Made by a program: the position numbers and the translations under genes
In this document: one piece after another, positions 7,358 to 13,739 of the stretch
Layout of the letters: the number at the start of each line of letters is the position of its first letter
How positions within the stretch are numbered: position 1 is the first letter of the stretch
Notes under the pieces: generated by a model
What the model was told of the DNA's origin: nothing
Databases searched by the model: none
Seen by the model: the letters and a program-made list of their open reading frames with translations, nothing else
Assembly: GCA_011525185.1 (NCBI GenBank)
Contig: WTIQ01000045.1
Coordinates: 4,294-18,032 of the forward strand
DNA length: 13,739 nt
Reading direction: 5' to 3'
Source: Paracoccaceae bacterium
Lineage (GTDB): Bacteria; Pseudomonadota; Alphaproteobacteria; Rhodobacterales; Rhodobacteraceae

Positions 7358-8454
7358 AAAAACCACCTTTGTTGATCCTTGCGGCTGGCGGCACGGGCGG
7401 GCATATGTTCCCCGCCCAAGCGCTTGCCGAAGAGATGTTGGCCCGTGGATGGCGCGTAAAACTTGCTACTGATCCACGTGGCGCACGTTACGTGGGTGGG
7501 TTTCCAGATCAGGTAAAGATTGAAATCAATGCCTCCGCCACCTTTGCCCGGGGAGGGGTTTTATCGAAATTTTTGACCCCTTTTCTTCTGATTTTTGGGC
7601 TTTTCACCAGTATCGTAAAAATGCTGCGGGATAGGCCAGCTGTTGTGGTCGGTTTCGGCGGTTATCCCAGTATCCCAGCTCTGTGCGCCGCGTTTTTATT
7701 GCGCGTGCCTCGGATGATCCATGAGCAAAATGGTGTCTTGGGCAGGGTCAATCAAATTTTTGCAAGACGGGTTGGGCTGGTGGCCTGTGGCACTTGGCCG
7801 ACCGAGCTTCCTTCGGGTGTGACAGGGACGTTCACAGGGAACCCCATTCGCAATGCAGTTAAGGCAAGGGCTCGGGCTCCATATATCACCCCAGGTGATT
7901 ATCCGATGTCTGTCCTTGTGTTCGCAGGAAGCCAAGGGGCGCGTATCATGTCCGACGTCGTCCCCCCTGCACTGGCGAATTTGCCGCTCTCTGTTTTAAA
8001 AGGGCTTCGCGTCAGTCATCAGGCCCGTGATGAAGATATTGAACGTGTGGAAGCGTTTTATGCAGAGGCTGGAATTACTGCCGAAATTGCCCCATTTTTC
8101 ACAGACCTTCCGCGCCGCATGAGTGAAGCGCAATTGGTTATCAGCCGCGCGGGAGCGTCTTCGGTTGCGGATATATCCGTCATTGGTCGCCCCTCGATCC
8201 TTGTCCCGCTTGCCGCCGCAATTCGGCGTGAACAGCACGCCAATGCTAGCTCTTTGGTGAACGCAGGTGCGGCGATTATGGTCGAAGAGGAGGATTTGCA
8301 CGTCGAGCCCCTTAGTCAGATTGTGAATGAATTTTTCGCTCAGCCCAAGCGCGCGTTGGAGATGTCACAAAAGGCCTTGGCTTGTGGCGTTCCTGATGCA
8401 GCTGAGCGATTGGCGGATTTGGTTCAATCTTTGGACAAAGGGGGAGAGACATGA
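7354..8454 (+). CDS. murG: UDP-GlcNAc:lipid I N-acetylglucosaminyltransferase MurG
   Basis: MurG is a peripheral inner-membrane GT-B glycosyltransferase that adds GlcNAc to lipid I, forming lipid II, the substrate of FtsW. The N-terminal domain has the glycine-rich loop AAGGTGGHMFPA (10-21), VVGFGGYPSIPAL and HEQNGVLGRVN. The C-terminal UDP-GlcNAc-binding domain has VFAGSQGARI, SRAGASSVADI and RREQHANA. The length of 366 residues is normal. The start is ATG 7354, inside the ftsW stop (ATGA), and the stop overlaps the murC ATG in the same way, so the three genes are tightly coupled. Confidence 0.97.
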   Translation: MKKPPLLILAAGGTGGHMFPAQALAEEMLARGWRVKLATDPRGARYVGGFPDQVKIEINASATFARGGVLSKFLTPFLLIFGLFTSIVKMLRDRPAVVVGFGGYPSIPALCAAFLLRVPRMIHEQNGVLGRVNQIFARRVGLVACGTWPTELPSGVTGTFTGNPIRNAVKARARAPYITPGDYPMSVLVFAGSQGARIMSDVVPPALANLPLSVLKGLRVSHQARDEDIERVEAFYAEAGITAEIAPFFTDLPRRMSEAQLVISRAGASSVADISVIGRPSILVPLAAAIRREQHANASSLVNAGAAIMVEEEDLHVEPLSQIVNEFFAQPKRALEMSQKALACGVPDAAERLADLVQSLDKGGET

Positions 8455-9848
8455 ATGCTGCGACGAAATTGCCCACCGATGTGGGGCTTATCCACTTCGT
8501 TGGGATTGGCGGAATTGGCATGTCGGGCATTGCGGAAGTGCTGCTCAACTTAGGCTATACGGTTCAGGGCTCTGATCTAAAGGCGTCCAAAATCACCGAG
8601 CGTCTTCAGTCCCTGGGAGCCACGATATTTATTGGCCAAGAGGGCAAGAATTTGGCCGCCGCTGAGGTGGTTGTTATTTCGTCAGCGATCAAATCTGATA
8701 ACCCCGAACTTCAGGAGGCGCGCCTTAAGGGTTTGCCCGTTGTGCGACGCGCTGAAATGTTGGCAGAATTGATGCGTCTTAAGTCAAATGTGGCAATCGC
8801 GGGCACCCACGGTAAAACCACGACCACAACAATGGTCGCAACCCTTCTTGACAAAAGTGGCATTGATCCAACCGTCATCAACGGCGGCATTATCCACGCT
8901 TATGGCTCAAATGCGCGCATGGGACAGGGTGAATGGATGGTGGTCGAGGCGGATGAAAGCGATGGGACCTTCAACCGCTTGCCTGCCACTGTCGCGGTGG
9001 TGACGAATATTGATCCCGAACATATGGAGCACTGGGGCGATTTTGACAGCCTGAGGCAGGGCTTTTTAGACTTTGTCTCCAATATTCCATTTTATGGATT
9101 GGCGGTCTGCTGCACAGATCACAGCGAAGTTCAGGCCTTGGTCGGGAAAATCTCGGATCGCCGCGTGATCACCTATGGTTTAAATGCTCAAGCGGACGTA
9201 CGGGCCGTAAACTTGAAGTACAAGGGTGGAGTGGCTCATTTTGACGTTGAGCTCCAAGCAGAGGAGCGAACGATTGAAAACTGTCACTTGCCAATGACAG
9301 GCGATCACAATGTCTCCAATGCATTGGCCGCTATCGCAGTTGCACGCCATCTTGGAATGAAATCTTCGGAAATCAAGGAGGCCCTTGCCAATTTCAAGGG
9401 TGTGAATCGGCGGTTTACAAAGGTTGGCGAAGTTAATGGTGTCACAATCATTGATGATTATGGTCATCATCCTGTTGAAATTGCCGCCGTTCTGAAAGCC
9501 GCGCGTCAGGCCAGTGAGGGGCGTATCATTGCGGTCCATCAACCCCATAGATATTCGCGCCTCAGCTCGCTTTTTGATGACTTTTGCAGTTGTTTCAACG
9601 AAGCAGATGTGGTTGCGATTGCTGACGTTTTTGCCGCAGGAGAGGATCCGATCGCAGGTGCAAGCCGTGACGATTTGGTGACTGGTCTTATTCGTCACGG
9701 TCACCGCCATGCACGTGCAATTCATTCCGAAGAGGATTTAGAACGTCTGGTGCGCGAGCAATCAGAAGCGGGTGACATTGTGGTGTGTCTTGGTGCAGGC
9801 ACCATCAGCGCATGGGCAAATGCCCTACCTGAGCGGTTGCGGCATTAG
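8451..9848 (+). CDS. murC: UDP-MurNAc:L-alanine ligase MurC
   Basis: MurC performs the first peptide-bond step in peptidoglycan precursor synthesis, attaching L-alanine to UDP-MurNAc with ATP in the cytoplasm. Motifs in order are the N-terminal GIGGIGMSGIAE (18-29), the P-loop GTHGKTT (118-124), EADESDGTF (166-174), TNIDPEHMEHW (185-195), MTGDHNVSNALAA, DDYGHHPVEI and VHQPHRYSRL. The length of 465 residues is normal. The start overlaps the murG stop (ATGA), and GGGGGAGAGA lies just upstream as ribosome-binding site. It is the last gene of the cluster here: in related genomes murB usually follows on the same strand, but here a hairpin and a convergent gene follow. Confidence 0.97.
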   Translation: MNAATKLPTDVGLIHFVGIGGIGMSGIAEVLLNLGYTVQGSDLKASKITERLQSLGATIFIGQEGKNLAAAEVVVISSAIKSDNPELQEARLKGLPVVRRAEMLAELMRLKSNVAIAGTHGKTTTTTMVATLLDKSGIDPTVINGGIIHAYGSNARMGQGEWMVVEADESDGTFNRLPATVAVVTNIDPEHMEHWGDFDSLRQGFLDFVSNIPFYGLAVCCTDHSEVQALVGKISDRRVITYGLNAQADVRAVNLKYKGGVAHFDVELQAEERTIENCHLPMTGDHNVSNALAAIAVARHLGMKSSEIKEALANFKGVNRRFTKVGEVNGVTIIDDYGHHPVEIAAVLKAARQASEGRIIAVHQPHRYSRLSSLFDDFCSCFNEADVVAIADVFAAGEDPIAGASRDDLVTGLIRHGHRHARAIHSEEDLERLVREQSEAGDIVVCLGAGTISAWANALPERLRH

Positions 9849-9868
9849 TGCGGGGCGCAAAGATTATT

Positions 9869-9886
9869 TTGACCAGCACAGGTCAA
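9869..9886. terminator. Convergent hairpin between murC and the AbrB-family gene
   Basis: TTGACC (9869-9874) and GGTCAA (9881-9886) form a perfect 6-bp stem with a six-base loop, about 20 bases after the murC stop. A pyrimidine-rich CCCTTTTCC follows on the plus strand. The right arm contains the stop codon (9883-9885) of the minus-strand gene. It is probably a weak terminator serving murC; the minus-strand side has no T-run. Confidence 0.5.
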
Positions 9887-10956
9887 GTTCCCTTTTCCTG
9901 AGTTTCGGTAAGCACTCTGTTGAAATAGCCCATACATGCAACAGTGAGCAATATTCGGAAAATGTGATGTAAAGTCACAAGGGCGGGATGCGCCCCTAGG
10001 CTAAGAGCGATAAGCGACATTTCAATCAGACCACCTGGCATGAAGCTGATGAATAAGACATCAAAACCCACTTGGGTCACGGTCGTAAGTGTAACAATAA
10101 TGATAATCGCCAGTATAAGCATAGAGCCAACGCTCAAAACTGACATCGCTATTGCTTTTATCAACATGTCGCGCGTGATGGTTGCAAAGCGGCTGCCTAA
10201 AGAGGCCCCAATTACGATTTGTGCCGTAATGAGCATCGCTTCGGTGAGATGGAGCGTAACAAGATCGCTAAGGCTTATTGTGCCAGCAATTAACAATGGG
10301 CCCGTCATTTGCCCTGCGGGTAACTTAATTTTTCGAGCAAGAGCGAGACCGGCGCCAGCGGCAATCAGAGAGGCACCTATACCGCTCATGCTCATCTCGC
10401 CCGTATCGCTTAGGCTTACACCGCCGGCGCTACCGACGGGCGCTCCGATCCAAAGCGATATCAGCGCAGGAACGGTTGCAACAACAAGGATTATGCGCAT
10501 AAATTGCTGTGTGGTGACAAGCGAGACATCTGCACCGCGTGCCTCGCCCATTGTGATACTTTCGAGCAATCCGCCCGGTGCTGCACAAAAAAACGCGGTT
10601 TGCGTTTCATATCCTCCAAGGCGCCGAAAAAGGAGATAATTCGTATAAAATGCGAGAGGGACAAAGACGGTCAAACCCAAAAGGCTGAAAATTGCAATTT
10701 GGGCATGAACAAACAGTTCTGCATTTATTTTAGCGCCAATCATCACCCCAATAAGAGCAACAAACGCCATCCGCAAAAGCATAGGGAATTTGTAGTCAGA
10801 AGGTATCGCCTGTGGTTTTGCAAGGCAGAAAAAGGCCGTTGCGGCAAGCGAGCCGAGCATCCAAGGCAGAGGCGTGGACAGGAAAGTGGCAATATATCCT
10901 CCAATTGATCCCAAGAGGATCAAGATGCAGGTGGTCAAGATTATGGTAAACTTCAT
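9883..10956 (-). CDS. AbrB-family integral membrane protein (putative transporter/regulator)
   Basis: This is a highly hydrophobic protein of 357 residues with two similar halves, as in the proteobacterial AbrB family (PF05145, often mislabelled 'ammonia monooxygenase'; unrelated to the Bacillus AbrB regulator). Each half carries a Pro-Gly-Gly re-entrant-like motif followed by an amphipathic stretch. The first is AAPGGLLESITMGEARGAD (125-143) with QFMRIILVV; the second begins FMPGGLIEMS (305-314) and ends HHIFRILLTV. The C-terminal tail is short and charged. The molecular function of the family is poorly established; a transport role is inference. The start is ATG 10956, with a poor ribosome-binding site. 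It follows the small gene by 57 bases on the same strand and is probably the last gene of the minus-strand block. Confidence 0.88.
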   Translation of the reverse strand: MKFTIILTTCILILLGSIGGYIATFLSTPLPWMLGSLAATAFFCLAKPQAIPSDYKFPMLLRMAFVALIGVMIGAKINAELFVHAQIAIFSLLGLTVFVPLAFYTNYLLFRRLGGYETQTAFFCAAPGGLLESITMGEARGADVSLVTTQQFMRIILVVATVPALISLWIGAPVGSAGGVSLSDTGEMSMSGIGASLIAAGAGLALARKIKLPAGQMTGPLLIAGTISLSDLVTLHLTEAMLITAQIVIGASLGSRFATITRDMLIKAIAMSVLSVGSMLILAIIIIVTLTTVTQVGFDVLFISFMPGGLIEMSLIALSLGAHPALVTLHHIFRILLTVACMGYFNRVLTETQEKGT

Positions 10957-11013
10957 CTTATGCGATAAAACGTGTTGCCGTAGCTTCCGTCTATCCCAGA
11001 CAAGATGAAATAG

Positions 11014-11253
11014 CTACCCTTGCTCGCGCCCGTGTTTGATCAAAAACTGTCGCAATCGGTCTTGATTGTGATGATCACTTTCAAGCGCAAATATGTAGGC
11101 CTGTGTTGCCAGAAAACAGGCGCTATCAACGGTGTCAGCGCGCAGAGCGCCCTGTTCATATAAATATGAAAGCCTGTGCGCATCATGGTTTTCATGTGCC
11201 AGCATGATCTGCTCATCAAGAGAGACCGTGTTAAGCACAGGCTCATGGCTCAT
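11014..11253 (-). CDS. Small conserved-looking protein of unknown function, overlapping the oxygenase gene
   Basis: This is a 79-residue acidic protein with no signal peptide or membrane segment. The sequence looks fully helical: LDEQIMLAHENHDAHRL (12-28), then a segment DSACFLATQAYIFALES (43-59), then DRLRQFLIKHGREQG at the end. The two-helix pattern around ACFLATQAYIFALE resembles small stand-alone hypothetical proteins I recall from Rhodobacteraceae, but I cannot name a function. Its ATG (11253) lies inside the 3' end of the Rieske oxygenase gene (11-base overlap), which implies translational coupling and perhaps an accessory role for the oxygenase. A second ATG in another frame (11246) gives a 68-residue alternative that is less protein-like. 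A tandem 7-base repeat at the junction means a fusion origin is also possible. Confidence 0.7.
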   Translation of the reverse strand: MSHEPVLNTVSLDEQIMLAHENHDAHRLSYLYEQGALRADTVDSACFLATQAYIFALESDHHNQDRLRQFLIKHGREQG

Positions 11254-11254
11254 G
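11241..11254 (-). repeat. Tandem 7-bp repeat at the oxygenase/small-gene junction
   Basis: On the minus strand CATGAGC occurs twice in a row (plus strand GCTCATG at 11241-11247 and 11248-11254). The repeat supplies both the oxygenase stop (TGA, 11243-11245) and the start of the small gene (11253). With one copy removed, the oxygenase frame would continue without a stop through the entire small gene. Confidence 0.9.
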
Positions 11255-12394
11255 CGAAGTCTGTCTCCAATCTGTCACTTGCTGTGCAGCCCATTGGTGA
11301 AAGCAGTGGGTCGGTCCATCCATAACGGGGGAAAATTTGCCGCCATCAAAGGCAACGCCGTGACGCCCTTTTTGCATCCCTTCAACCACCATGATGTCTT
11401 CTTCAAAGACAAGCTTCCATTGATCTGCGTTTTTTATACGTAGGGCCTCGGGAGTATCGCTTGTGGGATAATAGAGATGAATTTTTTCGACTGTCTTTTC
11501 AGGGCTTTCTGGCACCAAGATGATTGCAAATGCGTGATCGCGGTGCGTGCCAAGGAGGACGTTGGGATAAATCGCTAAGTATTCAGCAGATGTATCCCAT
11601 TTCTTGGACAAATTCGCAAAATCTGGAAAGCGCTCACCAGAGTCACTCTTTAGCTGTTGGTAAACCAAGGTCCCTTGTCCAGAATATTGCCCAGGTTTCT
11701 CGATGTTATAATGATCCTCTAAGCGCGAGTATGAATTCAAGCCTGGATGCACCCACGGCAAGTGGTAACTTTCACAGTAATTTTCAACGGCGAGTTTCCA
11801 GTTGCAATTCACATGTAATTCAAATTTGCTCTCGGCTCCGCCGTGATAGAGCGGTGCCTCAAACTCTTTCCAGCGTTCCATAGCGGACGCCATCGCCGTT
11901 TCGAAGGGCGCTGCATTTTCGTTTACATTGATCCACACAATGTCGCGCCAGACATGGCTTCGAATTTCAATCAAACCTAGGTCTTCGCGTGCGATGTCTT
12001 TATGACGATTGTGACCAGGTCCCCCAACGTGCGGGGTGCTCACCAGCTTGCCCTCCGTGCTGTAGCACCAACTGTGATAGGGGCATCTGATAGCGCCTTC
12101 GATTTTGCGTGCCTCGGTGACAAGGATCATTCCGCGATGGCGGCAGGTGTTTTGAAAGACGCGCACCTCACCCGTCTTATCGCGCAATAATAACAGGGGG
12201 AGACCTAAAAAGGTAATAGGCTGTGCATCACCCGCTTCCGGTACATCCTGCGCGGTTGCTAGGCCCGTCCATTGGTTGAACAAAAGCGCCTGCTTTTCCT
12301 CATCAAAGGTATTTGGGTCAATATAATGAGCATTTGGTAAGCCCTTTGCCGTTTCGATGGGCTTATGTACTTCATACAAAACTGTCGTAGACAT
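11243..12394 (-). CDS. Rieske non-heme iron oxygenase, alpha (catalytic) subunit
   Basis: This is a soluble oxygenase of 383 residues that would take electrons from a separate reductase and insert oxygen into an organic substrate. The Rieske [2Fe-2S] ligands are C84-x-H86 (CRHRG) and C104-x2-H107 (CPYH). The catalytic domain has NCNWKLAVENYCESYH followed by LPWVH, giving Fe ligands H211, H216 and D333 (EEDIMVVEGMQ). The inter-site bridging position is Glu208 rather than the Asp of aromatic-ring dioxygenases; Glu is known in the carnitine/betaine/choline-type members. A substrate of quaternary-ammonium or similar type is therefore inference, not proof. The frame can be extended upstream to a GTG at 12451; I chose ATG 12394 (MSTTVLYEVHK) because it matches usual family starts and AAGGAA lies upstream. 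No reductase gene is visible in the window. Confidence 0.9.
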   Translation of the reverse strand: MSTTVLYEVHKPIETAKGLPNAHYIDPNTFDEEKQALLFNQWTGLATAQDVPEAGDAQPITFLGLPLLLLRDKTGEVRVFQNTCRHRGMILVTEARKIEGAIRCPYHSWCYSTEGKLVSTPHVGGPGHNRHKDIAREDLGLIEIRSHVWRDIVWINVNENAAPFETAMASAMERWKEFEAPLYHGGAESKFELHVNCNWKLAVENYCESYHLPWVHPGLNSYSRLEDHYNIEKPGQYSGQGTLVYQQLKSDSGERFPDFANLSKKWDTSAEYLAIYPNVLLGTHRDHAFAIILVPESPEKTVEKIHLYYPTSDTPEALRIKNADQWKLVFEEDIMVVEGMQKGRHGVAFDGGKFSPVMDGPTHCFHQWAAQQVTDWRQTSHEP

Positions 12395-12492
12395 CGTGAG
12401 AAACCGTTCCTTGAGCATCTTTGAAGGGCATAAGAGGAAGCTCAACGGCACAACCGACTTTTTGCGACTTAGCTAGCAGTCCAGCGACATAT
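12395..12492 (-). other. Leader between the broken regulator and the oxygenase gene
   Basis: These 98 bases lie between the stop of the helix-turn-helix reading frame (12493) and the oxygenase ATG. On the minus strand they contain a short direct repeat, AAGTCG...AAGTCG (within 12441-12465), and AAGGAA about 12 bases before the start. No convincing promoter was found, so the oxygenase may be read from upstream or from an unrecognised promoter. Confidence 0.4.
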
Positions 12493-13302
12493 TTAGGAAA
12501 ATGGCTGATGCAAACGTAAAAGACGACGGTGGTAGGGGTGTAGGTCTTGCTCTTCGCATAATCCGCTTGTGCGTGCTGCGGTCAAAATCTCGGCGGTCTT
12601 TTTGCCAAGGTGCTCCATCACAACGCGTGTGGTGCGTGTTGATACAGGGCTCTCAATGGCGCCCCTTGCAGAATAGCCAAGCCAAAAATTGCTCTCAAAA
12701 CTGGGAACAGGTGTGAGAAAGTTAAATGTGCTGGTGAGCGAATTTCGGCGCGAAGATAAGCCCGCGATCCCCCCTCCTGCGCATAAAAAAAGCCTTTGTA
12801 CTCACGGGTCAATCTGCAGGGCCCAAGACCTTGTTGTCGCATTGCATTTCGAGCTTCATACCCCTTCATAAAGGTATGTTCATCTTTTCGATATATAGAC
12901 ACAATGCCTGTGATAAATTGGTCTTGATCACTGAAACTGTGACGCGTGAAACGATATAAGCCACTTGGAAAGTAATCTTCGGGCAAATATCCCGTGCCAC
13001 TGAAAAATTCGCGCATTTCATCATGAACAAAAAAAATCAGCTCCGTTTTGAGAAAGTGCAGAAAGAGGGGTCAGCAATATGAGTGCATCAACGTTAAAGT
13101 AGCTACAAATTTTATGAAGTATATCTGGCCTGGGGAAACTTTCTCCTGCGAGATAGCGGTTGAATTGTGTCCTATTGATATTTAAATCGCGCGATAGTTG
13201 AGAAATGGAGGCGCATTTACTGGTGAGTGTTTTAAGGTTTTTGCTAAACATTTGTCTTAGTTCAGCAGGTGATTGCAAAGAATCAGGTTGTTTTGTATTC
13301 AT
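12493..13302 (-). pseudogene. Helix-turn-helix (XRE-like) regulator split by two homopolymer frameshifts
   Basis: The N-terminal piece (ATG 13302, 93 codons) has a Cro/XRE-type HTH: SISQLSRDLNINRTQFNRYL (residues 28-47), then GESFPRPDILHKICSYF. A T8 run (minus strand, bases 13031-13038) shifts the frame into a stop. With one T fewer it reads on as ADFFVHDEMREFFSGTGYL and continues to LTREYKGFFYAQEGG. A second shift sits in a G6 run (plus-strand C6 at 12769-12774). With one G more the frame continues IAGLSSRRNSLTSTFNFL, then VPSFESNFWLGYSARG, RVVMEHLGKK, ILTAARTSGLC and HPYHRRLLR, stopping at TAA 12493-12495. The restored protein is about 269 residues and matches the layout of a Rhodobacterales regulator family as I recall it: XRE HTH plus a C-terminal sensor-like domain. 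The apparent 132-codon frame at 12618-13016 is only its middle. The rest is free of stops, so the lesion is recent, a sequencing error, or switchable. Confidence 0.85.
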
Positions 13303-13528
13303 AATTCGCCCAAAAACCTATACGTGTGAGGCATGTTGCATTTCGAATGTTGGTGGAAACTATTTACTTAAAAATTCGATTTTGATGCTAAATGGCGTCA
13401 AACCCGATACAATCGCCTTGCAAGCTATCGTTGTTCATGCACAAAATGCAAGAAATTGTTTATAAAATATCGATTGCGGATAGAGAAATCTGATAGATAC
13501 TTAAATGGAGATTAAGGGGGATACTGAG
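13303..13528. other. Divergent intergenic region
   Basis: This AT-rich 226-base spacer separates the divergent helix-turn-helix gene and the small plus-strand gene. It contains the partial palindrome CATTTCGAATG (near 13339-13349) and an AT-rich stretch at 13455-13475. It probably holds promoters for both directions. I see no gene in it; an open frame crossing it on the plus strand is antisense to the regulator and lacks protein-like character. Confidence 0.5.
13474..13501 (+). promoter_or_regulatory. Weak promoter candidate for the terminal small gene
   Basis: TTGCGG (13474-13479), a 16-base spacer and GATACT (13496-13501) partly match sigma-70 boxes. They lie 27 bases before the start codon at 13529, which would give a short leader containing the ribosome-binding site AAGGGGG (13514-13520). 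Identified by eye; weak. Confidence 0.25.
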
Positions 13529-13739
13529 ATGTTCGGTGTAGTTCTCTGGTGTGACGGAAATAATGAAAGCGCAGTGATTTGGTGCGAAGACCATGCCCAG
13601 CTCGCATTTTATAAGAAATCTGGGCAGGAAGATGTCACAGATCAGTTCGGGTTGCAGGTTGGTGATTTGGTTAAATTTGATGTCATGCAGCTCGGTGAGC
13701 TTCGAATGGCGTCAAATATTGCTTTGATGAGTGTAACGG
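13529..13739 (+). CDS. Small protein with cold-shock-like layout (3' truncated)
   Basis: ATG 13529 follows a strong ribosome-binding site, AAGGGGG (13514-13520), eight bases upstream. 70 codons are visible and the frame is still open at the window edge. The protein begins MFGVVLWCDGNNESAVIWCE, followed by DHAQLAFYKKSG, then GLQVGDLVKFDVMQLGELRMASNIALMSV. The order resembles a cold-shock (OB-fold) domain: a G-x-V-x-W first strand, a central aromatic strand pair, then a G-D-x-V-x-F strand and a final R-x-A-x-N strand. The usual RNP motifs (KGFGFI, VFVH) are not conserved, so nucleic-acid binding is inference. I recall similar small proteins in Rhodobacteraceae. It is divergent from the regulator gene. 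Confidence 0.7.
   Translation, partial: MFGVVLWCDGNNESAVIWCEDHAQLAFYKKSGQEDVTDQFGLQVGDLVKFDVMQLGELRMASNIALMSVT

Noticed and set aside
10040..10639. Long plus-strand open frame (199 codons)
   Set aside because: It is antisense to the clear AbrB-family membrane gene and has low-complexity shadow-type composition.
12395..12451. N-terminal extension of the oxygenase from GTG 12451
   Set aside because: The extra 19 residues are not family-like, and ATG 12394 gives a normal N-terminus.
12501..12716. Plus-strand 71-codon open frame
   Set aside because: It is antisense to the conserved C-terminal part of the regulator, which reads clearly on the minus strand.
12618..13016. A separate 132-codon gene
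   Set aside because: Its start is internal to the regulator; both ends connect to family-like sequence across homopolymer shifts, so it is the middle fragment of one broken gene.
13205..13465. Plus-strand 86-codon open frame crossing the divergent spacer
   Set aside because: It overlaps the HTH coding region in antisense, then AT-rich intergenic sequence; no ribosome-binding site and no family resemblance.
1..13739. tRNA genes, CRISPR arrays, insertion sequences, attachment sites
   Set aside because: I looked for cloverleaf-like sequences, regularly spaced repeats, transposase motifs and flanking terminal repeats and found none.

Overview
The window is bacterial and looks like a marine alphaproteobacterium of the Rhodobacterales (Roseobacter-type). 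The dcw gene order murE-murF-mraY-murD-(x)-ftsW-murG-murC, a helix-turn-helix regulator family and a small 'MFGVVLW...' protein that I associate with that order, and a moderate rather than high GC content by eye all point this way. The assignment is inference from recalled families; no search was run.

Bases 1-9848 (plus strand) are the middle of the division/cell-wall (dcw) cluster. murE (5' end outside the window), murF, mraY and murD make the UDP-MurNAc-pentapeptide and load it onto undecaprenyl phosphate. A class I SAM methyltransferase gene, preceded by 298 noncoding bases, then interrupts the run. After it come ftsW, murG and murC, joined by 4-base ATGA overlaps. The ftsW leader carries a plausible promoter and a hairpin that abuts one of two candidate start codons. 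The cluster ends at murC, where murB, ddl, ftsQ, ftsA and ftsZ would normally follow; instead a hairpin separates murC from a convergent gene.

Bases 9883-13302 (minus strand) are an accessory block read right to left: a broken helix-turn-helix regulator, a Rieske non-heme iron oxygenase alpha subunit, a small overlapping gene of unknown function, and an AbrB-family membrane protein. The Rieske protein has a Glu-type metal bridge, as in oxygenases acting on quaternary ammonium compounds, so the block may handle import or oxidation of a small metabolite; the substrate is not visible. The regulator is conserved along its whole length but is split by two opposite single-base frameshifts, both in homopolymers (T8 and G6). 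The Rieske/small-gene junction sits on a tandem 7-base repeat; losing one copy would fuse the two genes in frame.

Bases 13303-13528 are a divergent intergenic region. From 13529 a small plus-strand gene, possibly a divergent cold-shock-like protein, runs off the window. I saw no tRNA, rRNA, CRISPR array, insertion sequence or integrase.
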